DNA of 64,000 bases from DASSUW01 sp036257565 (GTDB lineage Bacteria > Actinomycetota > Thermoleophilia > Solirubrobacterales > Solirubrobacteraceae), in contig DATAFH010000056.1 of NCBI GenBank assembly GCA_036257565.1, forward strand, positions 3,535 to 67,534, read 5' to 3'. The position numbers were made by a program, and so were the translations under genes. Below the pieces are notes generated by a model. That model saw only the letters and a list, made by a program, of their open reading frames with translations. It had not been told where the DNA came from and made no database searches. Shown one piece after another: positions 35,311-44,248 of the stretch (the first letter of the stretch is position 1; each line of letters starts with the position of its first letter).

Positions 35311-36104
35311 ATGACCCAGAGACGGGTCTTGCACGTCTTCGCCGCGGCCGCGACCCTGGTGGTGATCGGGCTCGTGCCGAGCGTCGCCTTCGCGCATCCT
35401 GAGGAGTGCGCGAACACGGGCGGAGCGTTCAGCGGCTCGCCGACTGGTTCGCCAGCTGGACGGCCGACAACGAGGGGCGCATGAGTGCCGCCGCGGTGCG
35501 CAACCTCGACGATTCGGACGCGCAGCTCGCGCGCGGCGAGTCCGAGGGCACCGACAACCTCACGCTGACCTCGAGTACGCCGAAGCCGCCGCCCTTCGAA
35601 GCGACGGGCGACTTCAACTCAGACCTCGCGTTCGAGAACCGCTACGCCTACGGTGGCAACTACGACGGCGTCCAGATCTGGGACGTGCGCGACAACGAGA
35701 CGCCGCGCCTGGCGTCATCCATTCACTGCCCGGGCTCGCAGAACGACGTCACCGTCAACGACGGCATCCTCGTCACCTCGACCGACTCGGTCCGCAACAA
35801 GGCCGAGTGCGAGGGCAACGTGTCGGTGCCGACCACGAGCCCCGAGTACGGCCAGCCCACCAACTGGGAAGGCCTACGGGTCTTCGACGTGTTCGAGATC
35901 AGCCACAAGCGGATCAACGGCGCGAAGAAGTTCAACTGCGACACCCTGAACGCTCAGACCCAGGAGCAGTTCAGTCGTCGCTCGCGGGCCCGGCGTTTCG
36001 ACGCCGGGCCCCAGCGGGTACCGACGCAGAACCAGGGCGTGGTGGTACGTTTCCGCCCAGCCCAGATTGACAACGTTGTCATGCGGAGGAGGCAGCGGGA
36101 ATGA
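35311..36104 (+). pseudogene. Secreted LVIVD-repeat protein, frameshifted and truncated
   Basis: ATG 35311 begins a clear signal peptide (RRVLHVFAAAATLVVIGLVP, cleavage after AFA) in frame 1. The mature part, from about 35406, is in frame 3 (GRSVQRLADWFASW...), so one base is missing near 35400. Beta-propeller-like LVIVD repeats follow: NSDLAFENRYAYGGNYDGVQ, CPGSQNDVTVNDGILVTSTD and WEGLRVFDV. Homology stops at about 35955 (KKFNCDT); the remaining residues run through the promoter of the GH92 gene. The C-terminal half of the normal protein is absent, so this is a remnant. Confidence 0.65.
36068..36081. promoter_or_regulatory. LacI-family operator TGACAACGTTGTCA upstream of the GH92 gene
   Basis: A perfect 14-bp palindrome with central CG, the known form of actinobacterial LacI-family operators, lies 20 nt before the GH92 start. 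The LacI gene at 45243-46265 in the same region is the obvious candidate regulator. The GGAGGA ribosome site of the GH92 gene follows directly. Confidence 0.75.
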
Positions 36105-39100
36105 GGAACCGTCGGCTTGGCAGGCTGCTCTTGGCGATCGCGTGCGGGATGGTCGCGGCGCTCACTGCAAGCCCGGCGGCGCTCGCCGGTCCGGGCGACT
36201 TCTACTCGTCCTTCGAGGACGGTGAGCCGGCCCCCACGTGGGTGGACACCGCCGAGCGGGCATCGGGCGTCAGCGGTCCCAAGCGCGACGGCCTACCAGG
36301 CGACGTCACCGACAAGGTGTTCCGCGTCGAGGCCAGCGGCGAGAACGAAGGGGCGGGCGAGGTCGCCGAGAACCTCGTCGACGGCTCGGCGCAGACCAAG
36401 TGGCTTGTGTTCGAGTCGACCGGCTGGGTCGAGATGGAGCTCTCGGAGCCCGTCGCCGTCGTCCACTACGCGCTCACGTCGGCCAACGACGCCGAGGGCC
36501 GCGACCCGCGAGACTGGACGCTCTCCGGCTCCAACGACGGCCAGAGCTGGACCGTCCTCGACACGCAGACCGACCAGGAATTCAGCGAGCGGTTCCAGCA
36601 GCGTGAGTTCCGCTTCGCCAACACCACCGCCTACACCCACTACCGGCTCGACATCACCGAGAACCACGGCGACGACATCGTGCAGCTGGCGGAGATCGCG
36701 CTGTCGAACGGCGACACGTCGCCGCCTCCGCCGTCGGACGTCCAGAGCCGGGTGGGCGACGGCCCGCGCGGCGGCTACACGGCCAAGTCCGGCGTCGGCT
36801 TCACCGGCCTGCACGCGCTCCGCTACGCCGGCACGCACGAGGCCGAGGGCCGGGGCTACTCCTACAACAAGATCTTCGACGTCGACGTGCCGGTGGGGCC
36901 CACCACCGAGCTCTCGTACCTGATCTATCCCGACTTCGTCGACGAGGACCTCAGCTACCCGAGCACGTACACGTCCGTCGACCTCGTGTTCACCGACGGC
37001 ACGTCGCTCAGCGACCTCAACGCTTCCGACCAGCACGGTGCGACGGTCAGCCCGCGCGGGCAGCAGGCGTCGAAGACGCTCTACACGAACCAGTGGAACT
37101 TCAAGCGCTCGCGCATCGGCGCGGTCGCGGCCGGCAAGACGATCGACCGCATCCTCGTCGCCTACGACAACCCCGACGGGCCGACGGAGTTCGGCGGCTG
37201 GATCGACGACATCACGATCGAGGCCGACCCGCCGCAGCGCCAGCGCTCGCGGCCCTCCGACTGGGTCGTGACGAATCGCGGCACCAACTCCACGAGCAGC
37301 TTCTCGCGCGGCAACAACATCCCCGCGACCGCGGTCCCGCACGGGTTCAACTTCTGGATCCCGGTGACCAACGCCGCGTCGCTGAGCTGGCTCTACGACT
37401 ACCACCGCGGCAACAACGAGGACAACCTGCCGGAGGTGCAGGCCTTCGCCGCGAGCCACGAGCCGAGCCCGTGGATGGGTGAGCGCCAGACGTTCCAGGT
37501 CATGCCGTCCGGGGCCGAGGGCGCGCCGCCGACCGGCCGCAGCGACCGCGCGCTCGCGTTCCGCCACTCGAACGAGGTGACCTCGCCGCACCACTACGCG
37601 GTCAAGTTCGAGAACGGCATCGAGACCGAGATCGCGCCGACCGACCACGCGGCGATGTTCCGCTTCACGTTCCCGGCCGGCCACGCGAACCTGGTCTTCG
37701 ACAACGTCAACGACGACGCGTCGCTGACCATCGACCAGGCGAGCGATGTGGTCACCGGCTACTCCGACGTCCGCAGCGGGCTCTCGAACGGCGCCACGCG
37801 GATGTTCTTCTACGCGACCTTCGACCGTCCGATGACGGCGAGCTCGGCGAGCGGGAGGACCGGCTACGCGAAGTTCGACGCCGGCGCCGGCAACACGGTC
37901 ACGATGCGGATCGCCTCCTCGCTGATCAGCCTCGACCAGGCGCGCGAGAACCTGGCGCTCGAGATCGCGCCGGCCGACACGTTCGCCGACATCCGGCGGC
38001 GCGCTCAGGCGCAGTGGGACGACAAGCTCGGCGTGATCGAGGTCGAGGGCGCCACCGAGGACCAGCTCACGACGCTCTACTCGAACCTCTACCGGCTGTT
38101 CCTGTATCCCAACTCGGCGTTCGAGAACACCGGCACGGCGCAGAGCCCGGTCTACCGGCACGCCGTGCAGTCGTCGACCAGCACGCCGGCCAGCACCCCG
38201 ACGCGAACAGGCGCGCCGGTCGTGGACGGCAAGGTCTACGTCAACAACGGGTTCTGGGACACGTACCGGACCGCGTGGTCGGCCTACTCGCTGTTCGCGC
38301 CGCGGAGCGCCGGCGAGCTCGTCGACGGCTTCGTCCAGCAGTACCGCGACGGCGGCTGGGTGTCCCGCTGGTCGTCGCCGGGCTACGCGAACCTGATGAC
38401 CGGCACGAGCTCGGACGTCTCGTTTGCGGATGCGTTCGTGAAGGGGATCCACGGCATCGACGCCCGCGACACCTACGACGCCGCGGTCAAGAACGCGACC
38501 GTGGCGCCGCCCGGATCGGACCCGAACGACACGAGCGTCGGCCGCAAGGGGCTGATCGAGTCGATCTTCCGCGGCTACACGACCACCGACGTGTCTGAGG
38601 GCGTCTCGTGGGCGCTCGAGGGCTACGTCAACGACTTCGGCATCGCCAACATGGCGAAGGCGATGGCCGACCGGCGCGGCGCCTCAACGGCCGAGCGCCA
38701 GCGGCTGGAGGAGGAGCACGAGTACTTCATCAACCGCGCCCGCAATTACGTGAACATGTTCGACCCGCGGGTCGAGTTCTTCCAGGGCCGCCGGCCCGAC
38801 GGGCGCTTCAAGTCGCCGCCCAGCGAGTACAACCCGCTCGTCTGGGGCCACGACCACGACTACACGGAGACCAACGGCTGGAACTTCGCGTTCCACGTCC
38901 CGCACGACGGCCAGGGCCTTGCGAACCTGTACGGCGGCCGTGACGGCCTGGCCGACAAGCTCGACGAGTTCTTCGCCACGCCGGAGACCGCGAAGTTCCC
39001 CGGCTCCTACGGCGGGATCATCCACGAGATGGTCGAGGCGCGCGACGTGCGCATGGGCCAGTGGGGCTTCAGCAACCAGGTCTCCCACCACATCCCGTGG

Positions 39101-40657
39101 ATGTACACCTACGCCGGCCAGCCCTACAAGACGCAGGAGAAGGTGCGTGAGGTCCTGCGCCGCATGTACATCGGCTCGGAGATCGGGCAGGGCTACGCCG
39201 GCGACGAGGACAACGGCGAGACGTCGGCCTGGTACCTGTTCGCGGCCATGGGCATCTACCCGCTGCAGGTGGGAAGCCCGAACTACGTGATCGGCTCGCC
39301 GCTGTTCAAGAAGGCGACGATCCGCCGGCCGGGGGGCGACATCGTGGTCAACGCGCCGCGCAACAGCTCCCGCAACGTCTACGTCCAGGGGCTGACCATC
39401 GACGGCAAGCGTCACGACCAGACGTATTTGTCGCACGAGCAGCTCGCCGACGGCGCGACGCTGACCTTCGACATGGGCTCGCAGCCGTCGCGCTGGGCGA
39501 CCGGCAAGCAGGCGGCCCCGCCGTCGATCACCGAAGGCGACGAGGTTCCGCAGCCGCTCCGTGACGCGACCGGTGGCGACGACGACGTCGCGAGCGACGC
39601 CGCGCTGTTCGACGACACGTCGGGCACCCGGGCGACGGCCGAGAACGTCGAGTACCGGTTCGCTTCAGGCGAGCGGCACGACGTGCGCTTCTACACGCTC
39701 ACGTCGGGCGACACCGAGGGCGCCGACCCGAGCAGCTGGGTCGTCAAGGGCTCCAATGACGGCAGCCGCTGGACGGTGCTCGACCGCCGAAGCGACGAGA
39801 CGTTCATGTGGCGCTCGCAGACCCGGCCGTTCGAACTCGACCGCAACGGCAAGTTCTCGCAGCTGCGGATCGAGTTCGGCGGGGCGGTCAGGCTCGCCGA
39901 GGTCGAGCTCCTCACGCACGAGCCCGCCATCCCGGCGCCGCTGTTCGCCGAGGTGGCGAGCGGCGTCACGCAGGCCGGCGGCACCGCCGAGGTGCCGGTG
40001 ACCCTGACCAACGACGGCACCTCGCCGCTGAGCGGCGAGGTGACGGCGACGGCGCCCGACGGCTGGACGGTGGAGCCGGTGGTGTTCGGGCCGATCGAGG
40101 GCGGCCAGTCGCAGACGGTCACGCTCAACGTCACGGTGCCGGACGGCGTCGAGCCCGGCGCGTATCCGGTCTCGGTCACGGCCACGGCGGGCGGCGCGAC
40201 GGCGCGGGCCGCGGGCACGGTGCATGTGGTCGGCAACGTCGTCGAGTTCACGCCCGGCACCTCGGCCGAGGAGCCGTGGCTGTTCGAGGACGGCGCCTCG
40301 CAGCTGAACGGCACCGCGTACGACGGCCGCGCGCGGTTCGCCGACAATGAGCGCTTCTTCGTCTACCGGTTCCCGATCGGCGAGAACGTCACCGGCGGGA
40401 CGCTGAGCCTCGACATCGGCAACGAGTTCCTCGTGCAGGCCTCGACCGACGGCACGACCTGGACGACCGTGCTGCGAGAGGAGCAGGAGATCCGCGACCT
40501 GTCGAACCGCGACGAGAACGCCTGGCGCGAGCTCGACGTGGCGGCGCTCGCGGCTGCGGGCCAGACGCTGTACCTGCGGATCGGCGACAGCTTCCCGGCG
40601 GACGGGTGGGGCGGCTGGCTGGCACGGCTGCGCCTCGAGCTGCAAACTGGGGGGTGA
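36101..40657 (+). CDS. Secreted GH92 family alpha-mannosidase, multidomain
   Basis: The 1518-residue protein has a signal peptide (cleavage after ALA, ~residue 29). A discoidin-like domain (about 30-210) is followed by a jelly-roll region, the GH92 N-terminal domain (from about 390) and the catalytic (alpha/alpha)6 barrel with GFWDTYRTAWSAYSLF (~718), NQVSHHIPWMY (~991) and GDEDNGETSAWYLFAAMG (~1035), where the Asp-x-Asp pair is the family's catalytic base. A second discoidin-like domain (1160-1275), a NEW3-type Ig domain (1287-1377) and a C-terminal beta domain complete it. GH92 enzymes are Ca-dependent exo-alpha-mannosidases acting on glycans outside the cell. Controlled by the operator at 36068; overlaps the Gfo/Idh gene by 1 nt. 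Confidence 0.93.
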   Translation: MRNRRLGRLLLAIACGMVAALTASPAALAGPGDFYSSFEDGEPAPTWVDTAERASGVSGPKRDGLPGDVTDKVFRVEASGENEGAGEVAENLVDGSAQTKWLVFESTGWVEMELSEPVAVVHYALTSANDAEGRDPRDWTLSGSNDGQSWTVLDTQTDQEFSERFQQREFRFANTTAYTHYRLDITENHGDDIVQLAEIALSNGDTSPPPPSDVQSRVGDGPRGGYTAKSGVGFTGLHALRYAGTHEAEGRGYSYNKIFDVDVPVGPTTELSYLIYPDFVDEDLSYPSTYTSVDLVFTDGTSLSDLNASDQHGATVSPRGQQASKTLYTNQWNFKRSRIGAVAAGKTIDRILVAYDNPDGPTEFGGWIDDITIEADPPQRQRSRPSDWVVTNRGTNSTSSFSRGNNIPATAVPHGFNFWIPVTNAASLSWLYDYHRGNNEDNLPEVQAFAASHEPSPWMGERQTFQVMPSGAEGAPPTGRSDRALAFRHSNEVTSPHHYAVKFENGIETEIAPTDHAAMFRFTFPAGHANLVFDNVNDDASLTIDQASDVVTGYSDVRSGLSNGATRMFFYATFDRPMTASSASGRTGYAKFDAGAGNTVTMRIASSLISLDQARENLALEIAPADTFADIRRRAQAQWDDKLGVIEVEGATEDQLTTLYSNLYRLFLYPNSAFENTGTAQSPVYRHAVQSSTSTPASTPTRTGAPVVDGKVYVNNGFWDTYRTAWSAYSLFAPRSAGELVDGFVQQYRDGGWVSRWSSPGYANLMTGTSSDVSFADAFVKGIHGIDARDTYDAAVKNATVAPPGSDPNDTSVGRKGLIESIFRGYTTTDVSEGVSWALEGYVNDFGIANMAKAMADRRGASTAERQRLEEEHEYFINRARNYVNMFDPRVEFFQGRRPDGRFKSPPSEYNPLVWGHDHDYTETNGWNFAFHVPHDGQGLANLYGGRDGLADKLDEFFATPETAKFPGSYGGIIHEMVEARDVRMGQWGFSNQVSHHIPWMYTYAGQPYKTQEKVREVLRRMYIGSEIGQGYAGDEDNGETSAWYLFAAMGIYPLQVGSPNYVIGSPLFKKATIRRPGGDIVVNAPRNSSRNVYVQGLTIDGKRHDQTYLSHEQLADGATLTFDMGSQPSRWATGKQAAPPSITEGDEVPQPLRDATGGDDDVASDAALFDDTSGTRATAENVEYRFASGERHDVRFYTLTSGDTEGADPSSWVVKGSNDGSRWTVLDRRSDETFMWRSQTRPFELDRNGKFSQLRIEFGGAVRLAEVELLTHEPAIPAPLFAEVASGVTQAGGTAEVPVTLTNDGTSPLSGEVTATAPDGWTVEPVVFGPIEGGQSQTVTLNVTVPDGVEPGAYPVSVTATAGGATARAAGTVHVVGNVVEFTPGTSAEEPWLFEDGASQLNGTAYDGRARFADNERFFVYRFPIGENVTGGTLSLDIGNEFLVQASTDGTTWTTVLREEQEIRDLSNRDENAWRELDVAALAAAGQTLYLRIGDSFPADGWGGWLARLRLELQTGG

Positions 40658-41727
40658 TGACGACTCAGCGGCTGCGGGTCGGCGTCCTCGGCGCCGGCCC
40701 GATCGCCCAGTTCGCGCACTTCGAGGCGCTCAACAAGGCGCGCAACGCGGAGCTGTACGCGATCTGCGACGTCGCTGAAGACCTGCTCGCCCAGATGAGC
40801 GCCGTGCACCGGCCGCGGCGCACGTTCACCGACTACGCGGGGATGCTCGCCGATCCCGAGGTCGACGCCGTCGTCATCGCTACCGCCGACCAGTACCACG
40901 TCGCCGCCGCCCGCGAGGCGATCCGGGCGCGCAAGCACGTGCTGGTGGAGAAGCCGCTCGGCGCCACCACCGCCGAGTGCCTGCCGCTCCGCGACGAGGT
41001 CCACGCGAGCGAGCTGGTGCTCCAGGTCGGCACGATGCGGCGCTTCGACCCCGGCATCGCGTTCGCTCGCGACTTCGTCCGCGACGAGCTCGGCGAGCTG
41101 ATCGCGCTGAAGGCGTGGTACTGCGACTCCGCCTACCGCTACGAGATGACCGACGTGCTGCAGCCGCTCCCCCGCTCCAGCTCCGAGGCGCGCAGGCCGC
41201 CCGGCGAGCCCAAGGGGGACCGGCGGCGGTACTACATGATCGGCCACGGCAGCCATCTGATCGACACCGCGCGCTTCCTCGCGGGCGACGAGATCGCGAG
41301 CGTCAAGGCGGAGCTGGCCGAGCGCGGCGGCGCGTACTGCTGGTTCGTGAGCGTGGGCTTCGCCGGCGGCTCGCTCGGGCACCTCGACCTCACGATGTCG
41401 GTCCAGATGGACTGGCACGAGGGCTTCCGGATCTACGGTGCGCGCGGCAGCGTGGTGGGCCGCACGTTCCTGCCGTGGTACCTGCGGGCGAGCGAGGTCG
41501 AGTGCTTCTCCGCGCGCGACCGCCAGTACCACCGGCCGCTCGGCGAGGACGCGCACTTCTGGCGGCGGCAGGCCGAGGGGTTCGCGGACACGGTCCTCAC
41601 CGGCGCCCCGCAGCTCGGGGCTACCGTGGATGACGGGCTCGCCGCGATGGTCGTGATCGACGCGATCGAGCGGTCGGTCGAGACCGGCGAGCGGGTGGGC
41701 GTGGACGCGACGCCCGTGGCCGCGTGA
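40657..41727 (+). CDS. Gfo/Idh/MocA family oxidoreductase
   Basis: ATG 40657 shares its A with the GH92 stop. The 356-residue protein has the Rossmann motif VGVLGAGPIAQFAHF, VIATADQYHVAAAREAI and the hallmark EKPLG (about residue 100), then a C-terminal sheet with GHGSHLIDTARFL carrying the family His-Asp region. Members oxidise or reduce sugars and inositols with NAD(P). Position suggests action on a sugar released by the mannosidase. Confidence 0.9.
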   Translation: MTTQRLRVGVLGAGPIAQFAHFEALNKARNAELYAICDVAEDLLAQMSAVHRPRRTFTDYAGMLADPEVDAVVIATADQYHVAAAREAIRARKHVLVEKPLGATTAECLPLRDEVHASELVLQVGTMRRFDPGIAFARDFVRDELGELIALKAWYCDSAYRYEMTDVLQPLPRSSSEARRPPGEPKGDRRRYYMIGHGSHLIDTARFLAGDEIASVKAELAERGGAYCWFVSVGFAGGSLGHLDLTMSVQMDWHEGFRIYGARGSVVGRTFLPWYLRASEVECFSARDRQYHRPLGEDAHFWRRQAEGFADTVLTGAPQLGATVDDGLAAMVVIDAIERSVETGERVGVDATPVAA

Positions 41728-42533
41728 TGCGGCTCGGGATCTTCGCGAAGACGTTCAGCCGCCCGTCGCTCGACGCGACATTGGATGCCGTCGTCGAGCA
41801 CGGCATCGAGACGATCCAGTTCAACATGGCGCTCACCACCGCGGGCTTCGAGGAGACCCGCGCGGCGGTCGCCGGGCGCGGCCTGGAGATGGCCGCGGTG
41901 TCCGGGACCTACAACATGGCGCATCCCGATCGCGCGATCCGGGACGCGGGAGCCGGTTGGCTCGCCAAGCTCATCGCCGCCGCGCCCCATCTCGGCACGC
42001 GCGTGGTCACGCTCTGCACCGGCACGCGCGACCCCGACGACATGTGGCGCGCGCATCCCGGCAACGCGACGCCGGAGGCCTGGCGGGACAGCGTCGAGCA
42101 GATCGCGGGCGCGCTCGCCGTCGCGGAGCGGCACGGCGTCGTGCTCGCGTTCGAGCCGGAGCACAACAACGTCGTCGTGGACGCGGCCGCCGGCCGGCGG
42201 CTGCTCGACGAGCTGCGGTCCGCGCACCTGCAGGTCGTCGTCGACGCCGCGAACCTCGTCCGCCCCGGCGAGCTCGACCGCCAGGCCGAGACGCTGCGGG
42301 AGGCGTTCGCGCTCCTCGGCGACGCACCTGTGCTCGCGCACGCGAAGGACGTGCTGGACAACGGCACGGTGGTGGCGGCCGGCCGTGGCGGCTTGGACTA
42401 CGCGCTGTACGTGCAGCTGCTGCGCGAGTCCGGCTACGACGGGCCGCTCGTGTTGCACGGGCTGGACGAGGACGAGGTCGATCGGTCGGCGCGCTTCGTC
42501 CGCGAGCGGCTCGGCCTGGGCGCGCGCGCGTGA
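41727..42533 (+). CDS. Sugar phosphate isomerase/epimerase (TIM barrel)
   Basis: ATG 41727 shares its A with the upstream TGA. The 268-residue AP-endonuclease-2-type TIM barrel starts MRLGIFAKTFSRPSLDATLD and has the expected metal ligands: Glu in LAFEPEHNN, Asp in VVVDAANLVRPG, His in APVLAHAKDV and Glu/Asp near the C-terminus (LHGLDEDEV). Relatives include inosose dehydratase, tagatose 3-epimerase and hydroxypyruvate isomerase; the exact reaction is not readable. Confidence 0.87.
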   Translation: MRLGIFAKTFSRPSLDATLDAVVEHGIETIQFNMALTTAGFEETRAAVAGRGLEMAAVSGTYNMAHPDRAIRDAGAGWLAKLIAAAPHLGTRVVTLCTGTRDPDDMWRAHPGNATPEAWRDSVEQIAGALAVAERHGVVLAFEPEHNNVVVDAAAGRRLLDELRSAHLQVVVDAANLVRPGELDRQAETLREAFALLGDAPVLAHAKDVLDNGTVVAAGRGGLDYALYVQLLRESGYDGPLVLHGLDEDEVDRSARFVRERLGLGARA

Positions 42534-42920
42534 CGTACTCGCAGGACGGGATCGCGTTCTCGTACGGCGTTCGAGGCGAGCGCGGTGTACCGCCGGATCC
42601 GCGCCGACTCGCCGGTCACCGCCGAGTCGGTGCTCGCCCAGTTCGAGCGCGAGGACGCCGTCGCGCGTGCGCCGGTGCTCGAGCGCCTGCCGGCCGACCG
42701 GCCGCTCCCGGACGAGGGCCCGTGCCCGCAGCTGTCGATGCCGACGCTGATCCTCGCCACCGACCGCGACCCGGCCCGTCCGCTCGGGATCGCCGAGGCG
42801 TGGGCCGGCGCACTCCCCGCCGCGGCGCTCCAGCAGGTGCCGTCCAAGACCGTCGACGAGCCACGGCACGAGCGGGAGGTCGCTGCCGCGATCGACGCGT
42901 TCGGCGCTCAGGCGCCCTGA
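42530..42920 (+). pseudogene. Alpha/beta hydrolase with the catalytic core deleted
   Basis: GTG 42530 opens VTYSQDGIAFSYGVRGE, the first strands of an alpha/beta hydrolase. At about 42565-42580 the reading switches frame to TAFEASAVYRRIRADSPV, the region after the lid, and continues to the C-terminal half (MPTLILATDRDPARPLGIAEAW, PSKTVDEPRHEREV) ending at 42920. The oxyanion hole, nucleophile Ser elbow and lid are missing, roughly 100 or more residues. It cannot be active. It follows the isomerase gene with a 4-nt overlap and converges with the FGGY kinase gene. Confidence 0.7.
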
Positions 42921-44248
42921 CCGACGGCCGCGTGCTCCGGCGGCAACGCGCCGGCGGCCCGCCCTGCGTTGAGCGCGGCGCCGTGGGCGCCGGTAAACGT
43001 GGCCGGGAGGTAGCTGAGCTCCCCGAGGTGGCGCCGCTTGACGGCGCGCGCGGCGTCGCCCGCGGCCCATCCGCCGACGACGACGACCCGCCGCGCCGGG
43101 CCGCCGATGGCAGCCATCCGGGCGACGATCTCAGCGCCGGCCGCCCCCGCGGCGTCGAGCGCCGCGTGGTAGGCGGCGGCGGGCGACGCGTCGCGGTCGA
43201 TGCCGGCGATCGACTGGCTCTTCTGGTCGAGTCCGGTGACCGAGAGCCGCGGCGGGCCGCCGCCGAGCTCGATCTCCAGCGCCGCGGTCTCGAGCGGCCC
43301 GCGATCCTCCGGCCGGACGCCGAGCAGCGCGAGGGTGTGCTCGAAGGCGGCCCCGGACGACACCGCGCCCACGATGGCCTGGCGACCCTCGACGGCGTGC
43401 CACCCGACGTTGAGCCCGTTCGCGACAGCGTTGCCCACCGCGTCCTCGGCCAGCGGCGCGCTCGCCTGCACGTAGGCCTCCGCGGTGCCGCACGAGTCCA
43501 GCACGTCGCCCTCCGACGCCGCGCCCGCGCCGACGGCCGCGGCCAGGTGGTCGTGGCCGCCGACGGTCAGCACCGCGTCACGGGCTCCCTCGAGGCCGCC
43601 GTCGCAGCGTCCCATCGCCGTGCCGGCCGCCACCGCGTCCGGCATGAGACCGGGCGGGGCGTCGGCCCAGGCGAGCGCGTCGTTCCAGGGCCGTCGCGCG
43701 TGCAGGTCGTAGAACCCCGTGCGCGACGCGAGCGAGAGCTCGGCCGCCGGGTCGCCGCCGAGGCCGAGGACGATCCACTCGGCGACGTTGAGCCAGCGCT
43801 CGCCCCGCCGCGCCTCGGGCCAGTGGTCGCGCATCCAGCGGTACTTGGCGAGCGTGCAGACCGAGCTCGGCGGGAGCCCGACCCGAGCGCCGAAGCCATC
43901 CCCGAGGTCGGCCGCCAGCCTCGCCGCCTCGGCCTCCCCACGGCTGTCGTGCCAGGCGATCGACGGCACCGCCGGCCGCCCCGACCCGTCGAGGAGCACG
44001 CCGGTCTCCGCCATGCTGGCGACCCCGATGCCGGCGACCGGGCGGCCGCCGACGGCGGCCAGCGCCTCGCGCGCCGCAGCGATCGCCGCCGCGAGCAGCT
44101 CGTCAGCGGAAAGCTCCGCGCCGGTGGGCACGCGGCGCCAGGGCGTCGGCGCGCGTCCGTGGCCGACCTCGCGGAGGTGCTGGTCCAGCACGGCGGCCTT
44201 GACCGCCGTCGTGCCCACGTCGAGCCCGAGGAGCACCGCGCCGCTCAC
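42908..44248 (-). CDS. FGGY family carbohydrate kinase
   Basis: GTG 44248 gives 446 residues: the ATPase-fold motif VLLGLDVGTTAVKAAVLD, VASMAETGVLLDG, SIAWHDSRGEAEAARLA, LNVAEWIVLGLGG, the second lobe VLTVGGHDHLAAAVGAGAA, and VVVVGGWAAGDAARAVKRR near the end. FGGY kinases phosphorylate pentoses, hexoses, erythritol-type polyols and others. It is the last gene of the PfkB-LacI-PMI-FGGY operon, each gene overlapping the next by 1-4 nt. Confidence 0.9.
   Translation of the reverse strand: MSGAVLLGLDVGTTAVKAAVLDQHLREVGHGRAPTPWRRVPTGAELSADELLAAAIAAAREALAAVGGRPVAGIGVASMAETGVLLDGSGRPAVPSIAWHDSRGEAEAARLAADLGDGFGARVGLPPSSVCTLAKYRWMRDHWPEARRGERWLNVAEWIVLGLGGDPAAELSLASRTGFYDLHARRPWNDALAWADAPPGLMPDAVAAGTAMGRCDGGLEGARDAVLTVGGHDHLAAAVGAGAASEGDVLDSCGTAEAYVQASAPLAEDAVGNAVANGLNVGWHAVEGRQAIVGAVSSGAAFEHTLALLGVRPEDRGPLETAALEIELGGGPPRLSVTGLDQKSQSIAGIDRDASPAAAYHAALDAAGAAGAEIVARMAAIGGPARRVVVVGGWAAGDAARAVKRRHLGELSYLPATFTGAHGAALNAGRAAGALPPEHAAVGQGA

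Noticed and set aside
36293..38452. A 719-codon minus-strand frame inside the GH92 gene
   Set aside because: Shadow of a clearly recognised GH92 protein on the other strand.
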